In this document: positions 47,401 through 61,394 of the stretch, piece by piece
Layout of the letters: the number at the start of each line of letters is the position of its first letter
Position numbering within the stretch: the first letter of the stretch is position 1
Origin: Desmodesmus armatus
Lineage: Eukaryota > Chlorophyta > Chlorophyceae > Sphaeropleales > Scenedesmaceae
NCBI GenBank assembly: GCA_007449985.2
Contig: VIIQ02000631.1
Span: forward strand, 495,501 to 559,500
DNA: 64,000 bases
Reading direction: 5' to 3'
The notes under the pieces: generated by a model
Database searches by the model: none
Seen by the model: only the letters and a program-made list of their open reading frames with translations
Told to the model about the DNA's origin: nothing
Program-made: the position numbers and the translations under genes

Positions 47401-50400
47401 CGCTTGGTGCACTATTGACACCATGAATGGAATTCCCTATCGAGGTCAGCAAAGCAGGTTAATTAATGTGCCGTCCTCAATAATCCTCTATGGCTGCTGC
47501 ACATGCAGGACAACCTACAGCAGCTGCCCTGCCAGCCTGGCAGCACCTGGCTGCAGCAACTGATGCACCTAGGGTCCAGTCTGTACCGTATCCAGGCCCT
47601 CATGGTGGCGCTGCCAACACAACATGGCCCTGACAATTCAAGGGTACGTCCAGGCAGGGTCCCCTTTTCAAACTCACAGCACCTGTCAGCATGTACTGCT
47701 TCACAGCCATAGCATGGTGCGCCACCCAGCACAACAACAGAATTGTTACACTGTCCAACTTGAAAGGGAAGCTGCGGCTCAGGCACACTGCTGTTTTGCC
47801 TGTTGGGGCCAATCCTGCCACACACAACACAATGCATGCATCATGATGGTCATCAGTACAGTCTGGTGCCGCTCCCACGCATGCATCGCAGGTGAAGTAC
47901 CAGCTGCTTGCTGCAGCCTCTTTCTTGGCTGAGGTAGTGAAGGCTCTGGAGCGATCCACCTCCCAGGCAGCGGCAGCAGCAAGTGCCGAACCCGACGAGG
48001 ACATGGTGAGCAGCCGAGGCTCATGGGTTGCGCAGCTTCACGCCTTGGCTGTTGCTTGGGTCTCTGAGCCTGGGTTGCGGCAGCCTGCGTTTATGGCTGC
48101 AGCTTGAGGTGTGGTGTGCCGGCTGGTAGCCACCTGTTGTTGCAGCTTCCTGGCCCGCACGCCCCAGCCTGACGTCTAAATCGTTCCTCGTCACAGCGGA
48201 CTGTTGCTGAGTTTACTGATTTTGACCACTTTGCACGGCTGCTTGCAGGATGCTGGTGGTGCTGCTGGTGATGCAGACTTTGACGACGACTTCATGATGG
48301 TGGCTCCATCCCACAGCAGGCAGGGAGGCTACGGGGCGAGCCAGCAACCAGCAGCGTCCATGATGGGCACACCAGCCGCCACCTTCCGGGCCACCCAGAT
48401 GGGGCCCACTGCAGCAGTCGGGACAGCAGCAGGGCAAGCAGCAGGACTGGGGCATGTGACAAGCTCAGGCCCTGCTGTCATAGTTGGCGGGGGTTTGGCA
48501 GGGTTCAGCGGTGCGCCCGCTGCCAGTTTGGGCAACCCGTCAGCAGCCCTCAGTCCTGCGCTGTTGGCGCAGTACGGCATCAGCAGTTGTGCAGCCGGGG
48601 CGGTCGGGTGTGCGAGCGGGCAGCCAGGGTTTGCTGTTGGAGGTTTGGGAGAGGGTTTGTCAGGGCTGGGTGGTGCAGAGGGTGCAGGACTGAGGGTGTT
48701 TGCAGCGTTGAGCCCTGCGTATGCGGACACAGCTCAGGCATTGATGCGCCTGTGCAAGCACATGGCTGGCTTGACAGGGTGGGCGCCTCCTGATGCCCTG
48801 CTGCAAGCTGTTGTGGAGACTGCTACCACGGCGGTGTGTGCCGGTAAGCTGGAGTGGGTGGCTGGGTGGGTGGGTGGATGAGTTGGTAGGTGCGAGGGTG
48901 CGTGGGCTGTGTATGCACTCTTCTGTCAGCAAGGTGTGGGGTTGCTGACAGCTGTGTTTGGGTGGCGGCCACTTCCAATTGCAAATCGTGTGTATTGTGC
49001 ATTCCGGGCATGGTGTACATGCAGCCCAGCAGCTTTCAATCGCATGGTGTTTTGCGGCACACATGCAGTGTTCTGCACGCACACATGGGCTCGCAGTGCA
49101 GCTTCTCTAGGCACACATGCTTGCGCAGTCGACCCTGTGTCACTGCCAATCCCTGTGACAAGTATTACCAGGATGACAAGTCTCATCAGATCCCGCTCAG
49201 GCTGTCATATTGCTTTATTGCTTGCAATGACTGTCTTGCCCTTGCATGCCATGCTGTAGGTGGCTGGTCCCACCTACAGCAGCTCTTTGGCCTCATGAAG
49301 GGCAGCCACACCCTCCTGGCAGCACAAAAAGTACCAACCAGCACAAGCCACCTCATCCTGCGCCTGCTGCAGCAGGTGGCGGCAGCAGCGGCAGCCGCAG
49401 GCCTAAGGCTTGATGTGTCCTGTGCCATTCCTGAGTCTCAGGCCAGCGAGGATGTGGCTGAGCTACCCTCGCAGGAGGAGCCGGGGGGCCAGCACGGCAG
49501 CACCTACATGTCTGTCATGTTCGACGTAAGCAGGTTGCGGCTGGGGAGCTGATGTGGGGTTGCTGGTCACAACATCGCACAGCAGCGGCTGCTTTGAGGT
49601 GGTCAGGTGCCGCAAGGGGTCCCTCAAATGCGCATCGGGTGCCCAACGTGCTTTGTAGTCAAAAGAATGCAACACACATGCTCTTTTTAGTACTGCCCTA
49701 TGTGCAGCCTGCAGCAAAAAGGCTTCTCGTGTGTATCTGCGTACTGTCTGATGCCTGTACAGATCATGCCCATGTAGCCAACAGATACCAGGCACGCACT
49801 GTTTTCAATACTGCCTTATGCACAGCCTGCAACAACAGCATCTAACGTGTGTGTTGCGCGCTGTCTGATGCCTCTGCAGATTTTCAGTGACGTCCAACGG
49901 CGGCTAGGCCTCAAGCACGACCAGCCTGTGGCAGAGAGCCAGCTAGCACTGTCCACCCAGCTGCAGCTAGGGCTGACCACCCTGGCCCTCCTGCAGCTGC
50001 AGCCACTAGCTGGCTATGCCACACCTGCTGTGGAAGGAGGCTATGCTGCGGCGCAGCAGCATGCTCAGGCCCTAGAAACATGGCGGCACAGGTGCCTGTT
50101 CAAGCTGCTCAGTGCACCCAGCACTGTGCTGCGCACACGGGCAGGCCCCCTAGCTGCTGCCCTGCTGGCATCACTGGCAGCAGCTGCTGCAGGAGCCGGT
50201 CGTTCTAGCAGCAGCAGCAATGGTGAAGCCAGTGTCGCAAACCTCACCAGGTTGTTTACGAATGACGTATTCGAGTACCTCTTCCTGCAGGACGGTCTGC
50301 AGTTGACTCCAGCACTGACAGATAGGGCTCACCGGCGCCAGGCAGCCATGCAGTCAGCAGGGGCGTCAGCACCAGCAGGCACTGCCAAGACAGAGCTTGA

Positions 50401-53400
50401 TGCAGTCAACCGGGAGGCGCAGCAGGATATGTTGGCCTGGGAGACAGCAGTTGTGCAGCTGGTACAGCTGGCGCAGGGTGCAACAGCAGCAACCTGCGCA
50501 GCCCTGCAGCAGCAGGAGCCGCCAAATGCGCTTGACGGACAGCTTATACGGCTGCTGCTTGGGCATGCTTCCAGCCTCCAGCTGCTGCCTGAGGACATTT
50601 TGCCGCTGCTGCCGCCCAGCAGCAGCAGTAGCGGGGGCGCCACCACAGCCAGCAGCAGCCGGGCAGGTGTCCTGCACCTTGCTGCTGTTGCGTTGGATGT
50701 GATGGCCTGTCAGCAGCAGTACCGCAGCCGCTACACGTACCTGCAGTACCACCACAGGTCTTGGGCCATGGAGTGGGTGGGTCTTGCCTGCACAGTGCCG
50801 CAGCTGCTAGCACTGCAGCCTGTCATCTGTCCTGCAGGCGGGGTGTCGGATGCAGTCTCTCTCAGGGCTTGCCCAGTGCTCGCAGCTGGCACAACAGCAG
50901 CAGGAGCCGAGCCATCAGATGGGGCGGCAGCAGGACCTGCGGCAGACAGCAGCAGCATGCAGTTCCTGTTGCGCGCTTACGGCAGCGGCTTGATCTACTG
51001 GATGATATTCTACAACGCGCACACAAAGATAGGCGAGTTGGCAGCAGCAGCAGGCATGGAGGAGGATGGGTTGCTGCGTGTGTTTGCACATGAGCTGTGC
51101 AGCTCTGTGTATCCCCTGCTCAAGGTGCCAGAGCTGAAGCAGCAGGAGAGCTGGTTCAGGAAGAAACTGCCTAACACTGCAGAGGTGCGAACCATGCGAC
51201 AGGGTTTGGGAGGGACCTTCCCGGCAGCATTGTGACTGCATTCAGCATTCTCAGCTGCCAGAGCTGGCATGCAGGTGCATCCAGCACACCCCAGAAGGGT
51301 TTGCACATCCCCTGCATCCCTGGATGACACTGCTTTTGAAGTTGCAGTGACTTATCTGGCAACATGAACGATTGCAGCACCCTCCAAAGCCAGGAGCATT
51401 AGCTGACCCAAACCCTCGTCCGGTGTGCTGCAGAACCTGTCACAGGAGGATATCCAGGCCTTGGTGTTCTCCATCTTTGAGACCTCACTCCCAGTGATGC
51501 CGCCCAGTGCGCAGCAGCCGTCAGAGCAGCAGCAGCCAGCGCTGCGGTTGGCTGACACCCTGCCATTTATCACCCAAGCTGCTGCTGATAGAGCCCTTGC
51601 CATGGTTGCCAAGGTGCGCATGTGCTGCAGAGCTGTTGATGGTGGAGGGTGGAACACAGTGGCTGGCCAGCACGAGCTGGTGCGGGCGGCGCGTTGCAAG
51701 CATCCTACATGGGCATGTGCTGGAAGTATATGTTGTGCTGCACTCACAGCTGCACGCTGTCAACATCATGGGCTGTCTCATGAGGGCCACCAAGGTGCAA
51801 GTTGTTGCTTTGGATGCAACAACACTCGCACTGGTGGTGGTGGCACCTGAGCTTCCGTAGCAGTACCTTGCTGCATGCTTTCACCGTGTCCTCCTGTGCT
51901 GTGCGTTGCTGCTGCAGCTGTTTCGGGGCACTGTATGGCTGTCTGCCGTGGGTTTCACGCCTGCTGGAGTGCAGAGCCTGCTCCTGTCGGTGCACAGGTA
52001 AGTCGCCTGATGGACTTGTGAGCAGCAGGCCGCTAGCACAAGCTGCAGTAACTCTAAGGCTCATGCTGCATGCCATCGTGTCCATGGGGTGCGTGGGTGT
52101 CCTGGGCACCCTCTAAAAGTTATTTTGTAGCAGGGTGTGTTGCCACCCAGGCGTGTCCAAACATGCATGTCTGGGGTAATAACCCTGCTGTGTGCTGCGG
52201 CGTCCGTACCTGATGCATTTGCAGGAGCCTTGCAGCAGCAGCGCACCCCCTGCACAAGCTGCAGCGCATGGGGCAGCTACAGTGCCTGCTGCGGCAGCTT
52301 CCTAAGGACTGCCTACAGGCCCCAGCTGTAGCACGTAGCCTCGTCAGCATGCTGACTCAGCACCTGCAGCTGCCGGAGCTCCAGGGTGTCTGCTGCGGCT
52401 GCCTGCAGCATCTGCTGGCTGAGCTGTTTGCAGTGCTGGCACCTGTGCAGGGCGAGCAGGGGCAGCCATCAGAGTCGAAGAAGGGCACACCAGCTGTCAA
52501 GCACCAGCAGCACCAGGCGCAGCAACAGCAGCAGCGGGAGCTTGCAAGAGCCCTGCTGCAAGAGCTGTTGCCGCCGGTTGCTGCTGTCCTGGTGCAGTGC
52601 GTGGAGTCAGCTGCGGCAGGGGTTCAGCTGCAGCAGAAGCTCCGGCTGTGGACCAGCCACCCCAATGCTGCTGCAGCAGCGGCAGCCGCTGCAGCAGGGG
52701 CCAGCACACCTCCGCTAGACCTGCCTGGCACCTGGGCGCCAGTGTCGCTGCTGCATTATGTCTTCCGTCAGTCAGTGTCCTGCGCAGGCCTTGGGGTGCT
52801 CCTGGACCTGCTGCCGCCGCTGCCGGTGCTGGCTGCGGCAGCAAGGTGGCAGTGCTGGTCTGACACGCCCCTGCATGTGCTGGTGCCGTGGTTTGCGGGC
52901 CGTGCGGCCAGCATGACAGCCAGCAGCCGGCAGAGGGCGGTGCAGTACCTGCTAGGCAAGGTCAAGAGGGGCCCGGATAGGCTGTATGGCGACCCAGATC
53001 AGCTGTGGCGCACGGCAGACTTGCCGCCGCCTACTCCTGGCACGATCCTCCTGCAGAGCGGGGAGAAGAAAGAGATCAGGCAGATGCAGCGGGAGTGCTC
53101 CTCGGGGCGCAACGTGCTGTACCCCAACGTAGCGTCCGCGTCCTTCAGCCTTGCCCGGCTGGGTGCGGAGCTTGGCGACCAGCATGTGATGCTGCTTGCA
53201 GCCGAGCTGCTGGCCGTCATAGGTCCCATGGGCCCAGACGTCATCACCATAGACCAGGTAGCAGCGGCAGACTACAGCTGCGGCGGCAGCTGGGCGGGCG
53301 ACAACAGCACCCAGGCAGCTGCCAGAGGCGGCGGCAGCAGAGGCCATGCTGAAAGGACAGCCTTCCCCCTCAAGGCTGTGCTGCAGCTGCTGGCGGAGAG

Positions 53401-56400
53401 CTTGTTTGATCCGCAGCCGCAGATCGTCAGCACAGCACAGCGCACGCTCGGCGCCTTGGTTGCTGCAGTGGACAGCGGCACGTTGCAGCAGGTGCTGCAG
53501 CAGCCGCCACTGCCAGCGAACCCCAAGCCCAACGGCCTGCTGCCCAGCACACCTGCAGTCGATGCAGAGTTGCTTGTGCTCCAGGCATGTGTAGCTACGT
53601 ACACCAAAAGCACACCTAGCAGCAGCACTGCACCAGCCGCAGCACAGGATGCCACAGCAGCAGCACTACAGCAGGCAGCGTCTGAGGAGCTGTGGTCTCC
53701 TGTAGGCAAGCCATACAAGCAGTGGCTCTGTAACCTGAGCAGCACGCTGCTCAGGGCCTGCGGCAGCGTGCAGGACAGCTCTGCACCGCTGCCTGCCAGC
53801 AGGCGCACTGGCCGCTCCGCTGCTGCCGCTCCTGTGAGCATGCCTGCAGCCCCTGCTGTGCTAGCCCTGCTGGCCGACGCTGCTGCCATAAACCAGCAGC
53901 TGGCAGAGCTGCTGCTGCCACATGCGCTACTCAAGCTCTGTGAGTCCGACAACAGCGGCGCGGATCTCCCTGGGGCTGGGTCCCAGGGTTGGGCTGCACG
54001 GCTGGGTGAGGCAGCAGCAGCAGGCCTGCAGCTGCACAGCTTAACTGGGTCGCCGTCCGGACATGCATGGAAGGCTGATGGGGACAGCGCATGGAGCCGT
54101 GCAGAAGGGGGTGGTCTGGCAGCAGGGGACAGCAGCAGTGCCGCAGCAGCAGGCGGTGTGGACGTCCGGTGCTACAGCGTGCTGCTAGCGTGTTTGGAGC
54201 ACAACCGCAGCGTGCACTGCATCGCATGGATGCAGATGCCCTGTGACCCTGCGCCGGCTGCTGCAGGGTGGCACAGGTGCTTCTGCCTGCACCTGGACTA
54301 CCTCGTCGTGGCAGCAGCAGCCATGGCAGTGGAGGCGTACTTCACGGCTCTGCTGTATGTGGAGCAGTGGTGTGCTGAGATGCAGCAGGGCGGCATGAAT
54401 CCCTTCCAGGGAGCAGTGGCAGACTCTGGCGTCATGCAGCTGCAGCAACTGGCAGGGCTGGGCGGCAGTGGCGCAGGAGGGGTGCAGCAGCACGCGCTGC
54501 AGGCGCAGCAACAGCAGCTGCTGGAGCAGCTGCTGCTAGACCTGTACAGCCATGTGAATGAGCCAGATGGGGTGTATGCGCTGGTGGCTGCGTTTGGCAG
54601 CCCTGCCAGCCAGCTGCAGCTGCTGCAGCATGAGCAGCAGTGGGCGGCTGTGCTGGGGGGTCAGGATGCACTCCTGCAGGCAGCAGTGCTGCAGCGGCAC
54701 CAGCAGCCACAGCAGGGCAGCAGTCTGCATGTCACAGGTGAGACATCAGCATCAGGGTTTCGCGTATTGTGTCCCTGCTAACCTGTCATGCCATCGTTCA
54801 GCCTTCCAGGTGGTGGCATTCTCGAGATCTCATGCTACACAGTGGCATTGATTACAGTTGGGGTGTCGAAACCAAGTGTCAAGCAGTGTGTGCAACTCCA
54901 CGATCCACCCATGCAGCACTGACTCTCATTATCTCTTGTGCTTTCCTGTGTACTGCCTGGGTGGGGCTGCAGGTGCGCTGACGGCCTTGCAGCGCTTGGG
55001 GTGCCCAGCTACCGCCCAGCAGTGCATCGCAGGTGCCCTCCATCAGGAGCACAGCCTGCAGCAGCAGCAGCCGGGATTGCAGCCAGCCCAGTCCTGGGGA
55101 CTGCTACACACCAGCACCACTGAGCATGACCGTCGGCGGCAGCAGCAGCAGCAGGTGCAGCAGCTCTTAGAGGCCCAAAACGAGCTGGCATGGCGCCTCT
55201 CAGACTGGGGCCTTGCTGATGCACTGAACCCCACGACCGGCTTGCTAGGGTTCAGCACAGCTAATGCACATGCAGGCGGCGCGCCTGCAGGACCCACTGT
55301 GGCTGCAGGCTCCCAGCACGGGCGCCTGCAGGAGCAGGGCTTCCATGCGGGTGTGCTGGCAGCTCTCACAGCACTGCAGCAGCGGGACTTCGACAGCTTC
55401 TCGGGGCATGTCACAGGAGCGCAGCAGGCGTGTGTGCTGAAGCTTGCGCGCAGCAGCACCCAGAGCGCCGCTGCGGTCAACCCGCTCCTGGCGCAGCTGC
55501 AGATGCTTCAGATGTTGGAGAAGGGCTCGAGCTTTGCCAGGAGCTCCTCAGCAGCAGCAGCTACCCCCCCAGCAGCTGCCTTGAGTGCTGACTGGACTGC
55601 AGCAGTTACTGAGCAGTTCCTGCGGGATCTGCTGCCTCACAGAGCGAGCTACAGCAGTGACCGCATCCTGGCACCAGAGGCTGCCGAGACGCTCTCTGGC
55701 ATCAGCTTTGAGCTCTCAGACCAGATGCTCAGCCTACAGGCAGCGCTCACAAAGGCCCTGCGGCGCCCGGATGGCCTGGTAGCAACCCTACAAGTCACCA
55801 TGAAGCTTGCCCGCCGGGCCGGCCAGGTCAACTTTGCTGCGGCAGCGCTGCAGCAGGTGCAGGAAACCCTGCACCAGGCTGTGCTGGGGGCGAGGGCGTC
55901 AGCACAGGGCTTGCCTGGCATGCTGGGGCTTCCTGCAGCAGTGCTGGCGGGGTCCGGCAGCAGTGGGGCAGAGCTGCCTGGGTGGATCCAGCGAGCAGTG
56001 GCTGCTGATGCAGGCTGGCCCCTGGAGTCTGTCAAGATGAGGTGGCTGCAGGGCCAGCACCAGGCTGCTCTAAAAGAGCTGCAAGGCCTTGCAACGGGGC
56101 TACACAGCAATCTTGTTGATGTGCTCGGCCAGCCAGATCAGACGCATGCGCACTTGATGCAGCTTCCAGGGGAGCAAAGGGGACCAAAGCTGCGCGCCAG
56201 GGAGTCGGTTGCAAAAGCGCTCATGGAAGCAAAGATGCTGCTGGGCAAGTGGCTAGCATCCGGGGAGGGCAGCACCAGCGATGTGCTGGGCGCGATGCAG
56301 CAGCTGCAGACGGCAGTCAACCTGCCAGCAGAGTACAACCAGCAGACAGGCTTCGAGATGGGCGCTGCTGCTCTGCAGTCTCGTGCGCTGTACCAGCTGG

Positions 56401-59400
56401 CGGTATGTGCTGACCAGCAGTATCAGGTTGTCAGCTCCCAGCTTGCGTCTCCAGAGTTTCAAAAGCAGCAGCAGGTCCTACAGACCAAGGAGCAGCTGCT
56501 AGAGCAGCTCGCCAGCGCGTACGAGGCCACGAAACACTGGGGCAAGCTGCCCGCCAACAAGCAGCAGTCAGCGCGGCAGTCCTTTGCGGCAGTTGCCCGG
56601 CGTCATGCAGAAACCTCCCGGCAGGTTGCCCTGGATAAGCAGGCTATCGCGCAGCTGCAGGATCGGCGCCTGCAGTACCTAGTGGCAGCGCTGGATGCCT
56701 ACGGGCAGTGCATCACGAAGGGCGACAAGCACGACCTCCAGGTGGTGTACCGCATGTGCGGCCTGTGGTTCATGCACAGCAACGAGGAATATGTCAACAG
56801 TGTGATGAGTCGCACCTTTGCGCTGGTGCCCTCAGCCAAGTTTGTGCCGCTGGTGTACCAGATCGCCAGCTGCATGGACAACTCCGACAGCCGCTTCCAG
56901 GTGAGGGTCAATCATCCATGATGGTGCACCCAGTGACGCTCGTGGCTCATATTGTGTGGCACACATAGTTCTGCCTCAACACATACTTGTCACAGGCTTG
57001 TCCGAGTACCCAGTGATACTACACCACCAAGCTTTTGCTGCCTAAGCAGAGCTGGACTGTGCTGTGCCTGTCCTGCAGGAGGTGCTGACCAGCGCACTGC
57101 TGAAGATGGCTCGAGACCATCCTTACCACTGCCTGTACCCACTGATTGCGCTGAGCAACGGCGACACGGAAGGCGACCCTGGCGCAAGGACTACTCACAT
57201 GCGGCATGAAACCAACATCGGCAGGGTAAGCTCGCCTTCATATCTATTCATCATCAAGAGTGCTCACACATGCGAAGTGCCTGCCCTACATGAAGCAACC
57301 CCGCAAGCCTTGGCCTGCGGCAGCGCAGGACTGCCTTCCTGACGCTAACTTGGGTTGGTTAGGCTGCTCACACTGCTTTCCAGCTCTGACTGGATGCCCC
57401 GCGCTTGCAAACCTGCCCATGTCACAGGTAGCAGCAGCCTCGCAGCTTCTACAAAAGATTGCAGCAGCCGGCGCACCCCTGTCAGTCATCGTGGAGGAGA
57501 TGACTGCCCAGGTCACCGACCTTATCGCCATGACCCTGCAAGTGCACAAAAACCTGCCCAAAGACTCCCGCAACCAGCTGACCGTGGACCAGTACACCAT
57601 GCCGGCGAATTTCAGGCGGCGTCTGAAGAGCTTGAGGAATGCCCCACCCATCTGCTACAGCCTACCGCTGGACCCAGAGCGCAGATACTATGATGGGGTG
57701 AGTCTGGGAATATTGCATGCGCAGTGAGTGAGTCACGTAGCTGATAGCATGGGCTTTAGCTCATCTAGATCTGAGATCTCAGTGTCAGTGTCGGTGATGC
57801 AGACACGCCCATCGTCCACATGTGGGGCTGGCATCTGGGCTTATGTGTAAGCAGCCTGATGTGTGACACTTGCTGGCTGCAGCCGCGTTGTGCCTCTGAA
57901 GCCCTACCGAGCTCGTACCATCCCCTTATCGCGTGTGACACAAACCGAGGGGCTGGCACACCTCCACTCAGCAGCAAGCAGCATTTGCAGGGAGGCCGAA
58001 TGTTTCTGCAAAGTGTGGTCTAGACCAGATATATCATTAGGCGCATGAGCAGGGGCACAAACACTTAGGCGCATGAGCAGGGGCACAAACACGATGGGCT
58101 GCATATGCCTTTGGCATCACCATAGCTCAACATGGGAGGAGCGCACTAGCAGGTAAGGCACTGCGCTAACGCTGGTCATACCCAGCGACAGTAGTCGAAG
58201 TGCTCGTGTGTGCCTGCATTCCCTGTTCCTGCAGTACGTCCCTTGTGTGGAGGAGATTGACAGCACCATCAAGATCGCTGGTGGCATCAATTCACCCCTC
58301 ATTCTCAAGGTCACTGACTCATACGGGCGGGTGCAGCGGCAGCTCTGCAAGTGCAACGACGACCTCCGCCAGGTGCGCCAGTTGCTACCCAGCCTGCATG
58401 TTGTTGCTTAGGTGTCGCAGAACGAGGTGTACATGTGATTTTCATGTGCTGTTGAGTTGCACGTGCATGTGCTGCACTGCAACTTGTGCACGAGCCAGTT
58501 ACCAGGAGGCACCTTGCATTGACGAACGAACACATACCATGCATGCGCATGGCAAAACGTCGCCGTCGCCCTGCTCCTACGGTTGCCTACTGTGCAGCCA
58601 CAGTTTGTTTCCTTTGCTGACAGCAAGCCAGGGTTTATATGCGCTCTCCAGGTAGCCTAGTGGTGCTGCCAACGCCTAATCCTGCCTCCTTTTTGGTGCC
58701 GCAAATGTACATCGGGATATACATCGGATGCACCTGGTGTGTTGCAGGACGCTGTGATGCAGCAGTTCTTTGGCCTTGTGGACACCCTGCTGGCCGGCAG
58801 CCCCAGCAGCAAGCAGCGGCGCCTGGGACTGCGCACCTACCGAGTGGTGCCTTGCAGCCCGTTGGTGGGTGTGCTGGAGTGGGTGGAGGGCACCACACCC
58901 CTCACAGACTACCTCCTGGGTGAAAAGGCACAAAACTACTCTGGAGGAGCCTCTGGCAGGTTTGTGCTGCTGATACCTGGACCAGTGGGTTTGAGTTGTT
59001 GTGTCGACAGTTGACGTCATGACCCGTGCAGTGAACGATTTCCAAGTGTTTGCACGAGCCTTGCAGTGATGTGATCGCCTTTGTTCTGTGGCAAGCTCGC
59101 CAGGTGCAAAGTGCAAGGCCAGCTGCAGGCACCGTGACATCATGATAGGAAGACTGACAAGCCTTTGGCATTACGGCAGCGACAGAAAGGCACTGTTGAT
59201 TGTTACAATCAATTTCCAGTTTTTTCAGTTATCTTCCACCCCCTGTACACCTGCTGTGTGCATCTGCAGGTACCAGAAGCCTGGCGGCATGTCATGGCTA
59301 GAGTGCTACATGAAGTTCAACAGCACCCAACCTCAGGACCTGAAAGACGCCTTCCTCTATGTGAGTGTTATCTCGGGGTGCTGTTCCTGAGTTCTGTCCC

Positions 59401-61394
59401 AAAAAAGCCGGCCCGGCCAGTGTGTTGTATTTTGTGCCTGGAGGTATCACTGCCCTTGGCAAGCCTGATTGACACATCTGCACATGCAATGCCGTCCTGT
59501 GGCCCACTGCAGAACTGGTTGCGTTTGCTGCTTGTGTGCATGGCGGGGACCTGCTGTTGGCACACAGCTGTGCATGTGCGCATGTCCGCCGCCGTCAGGC
59601 TTATACACTAGGCTGGTGACCCGTTCGTGTTGCATCCTAAAGCTGTTGTTGAGGTCATGGTCATGGCGTGTCTTGCATGCACGCCTCTCAACCAAACATG
59701 TTGTGCACGGGCTCTTGCTGACGTCTACGTCTTGATGTGCCTTGCATGCACGCCTCCCACCAAATGTGTGTCCATGCTGCAGTGCTGCCAGCACTTCCAG
59801 CCTGTACTGCACAACTTCTTCCTGGAGGGGTTCCCACACCCCTCAGAGTGGTTTGAGGCGCGCACCCGCTACACCCGCAGCACTGCTGTCGCCAGCATGG
59901 CAGGCGCTGTCATTGGGCTGGGTGACAGGCACATGGGCAACATCCTGCTCGACATGCACACTGCTGAGGTGGGTGATGGATGTGCCACATGTGGGGGCCC
60001 GGTGGGGCCTGCAGGCATGCTGGTGGTGCAGGTCGGCGGTATAGGGTCTGTACGCAGCTTTGCTGGGAGGGAGGCTGCCCAGCACACCATACAGGCGCCA
60101 CGTGTTTCAACAATGATTACTGTTCAGCGGGAAGCCTGGAGAAACCTGCCTGCATGCCCAGCTCTGCTGAACAGCATCTGGTCATTTTGCCCTTACAAGC
60201 CCTGGATGCCCTGGATGCCCTGGACACTCAAAGGTTCTAGCCAGTGTGGGGTGTGAGGTTTGTTGGGTACACACCTCATGGCATGGATTGTGCTGAGTTT
60301 GATCATGTGTGGGTGTCCCTTGCTGCCGCAGGTGGTGCACATCGACCTGGGCATTGCCTTTGAGCAGGGCCTGTTCCTGCAGACGCCTGAGCGGGTGCCA
60401 TTCAGGCTGACCAACAACATTGTGGACGGCATGGGGGCTGCGGGAGTGGAGGGGACCTTTAGGCGCTGCTGTGAGACGGCAATGCAGGTGGGACGGATGG
60501 AAGCATGCTGGGGTGCACTGTCCTTGCAGGGCTGCAATTTGCTTCTCCAGATCCAGGAGCCTCCAGACGCGTACGCCACTGTACCTATGAACAGCGTCTG
60601 CACTGCCTTGCGGTTGTGCTGGTGCTATCATAGTGGATGCAAGACACCAGATCTAGATGACCCATGTGTAACTTGGTGCAGCGGATATGTTTCCGGATGA
60701 GTTGTTGGATTACCTCTGAGGCGCATTCTGGTGTTGTTGTTTTTCTCTCATGCGAGTCCTTTGAGGAGTGCTTATGCCCTATGAGCCTTGTTTGGCTCCT
60801 GAAAGGGCGATCAGGCGAGGCCCTGATCCAGTAAAGTAGTAGTAGTTAGCAGTAGTCAGTAGTTGCAGTAGTAACTACACTGATCGCTGGGTGTGGTGGG
60901 AAGCCGTGTGGGCAGTTCAGACGTGCATTTGTAGTTGCTGAGAGATCAGCAAGCCCACCTGTGTGCCGCTGATGCTCTGATCTGTCCTCTGCAATCAGGT
61001 GCTGCGAGACCATCAGGACGCCCTGCTGACAGTGGTGCAGGTGGTGCTGCACGATCCACTGTACCGCTGGCAGATGACGCCCATTAAGGCAGGGCGCAAG
61101 CAGCAGGACCCTGTACCGCAGGAGGACGCAGTGGCCGACAGCACCGCTGTTGCGTCCGATGGTGCTGCCGGTGGTGGGGCAGGGACCAGCGCAGGACCTG
61201 GCGCAAGCAGCGGAGGGTTGGGGAACGCTGATGCAGAGAGAGCGGTACTAAGAGTGAAACAGAAGCTGCAAGGGCAGGATGTGGAGGGAGGGGCGTCCTT
61301 GAGCGTTGCAGCACAGGTGGCTGCGTGGATGCAGGCCGCTCGGGATGCTGATAACCTGTCCCTCATGTTCAAGGGTTGGGCACCCTGGGTTTGA
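41484..61394 (+). CDS. ATM: ATM serine/threonine checkpoint kinase (PIKK)
   Basis: About 28 exons over 20 kb encode roughly 4,000 aa (plant ATM is near 3,850 as I recall). It is the DNA double-strand-break kinase. An N-terminal helical-repeat region ([38 protein letters not shown]) spans about 41484-54737, with long exons at 45033-46300, 49880-51185 and 52225-54737. The FAT region is about 54972-57700. The kinase region has [33 protein letters not shown] (ATP-binding Lys before NDDLRQD), [12 protein letters not shown], catalytic loop [13 protein letters not shown] and activation segment [11 protein letters not shown], then [17 protein letters not shown] is complete and ends [13 protein letters not shown] at the stop. 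Kinase exons lie near 58235-58372, 58748-58959, 59270-59360, 59780-59967, 60332-60487 and 60999-61394. No PWWP domain is seen. Gln/Ala/Ser-rich insertions break up the solenoid. The first exon-intron join (about 41590) and a frame change near 46090-46350 are unresolved. Confidence 0.95.
58037..58092 (+). repeat. 28-bp perfect tandem repeat in an ATM intron
   Basis: Two identical units, 58037-58064 and 58065-58092, each begin TTAGGCGCATGAGCAGG. They sit in the intron just before the exon that encodes [13 protein letters not shown]. Confidence 0.92.
60832..60876 (+). repeat. AGT-type microsatellite in the last ATM intron
   Basis: Imperfect AGT trinucleotide units such as AGTAGTAGTAG, then CAGTAGTCAGTAG, lie between the exon ending near 60487 and the final exon at 60999. 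Confidence 0.8.
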
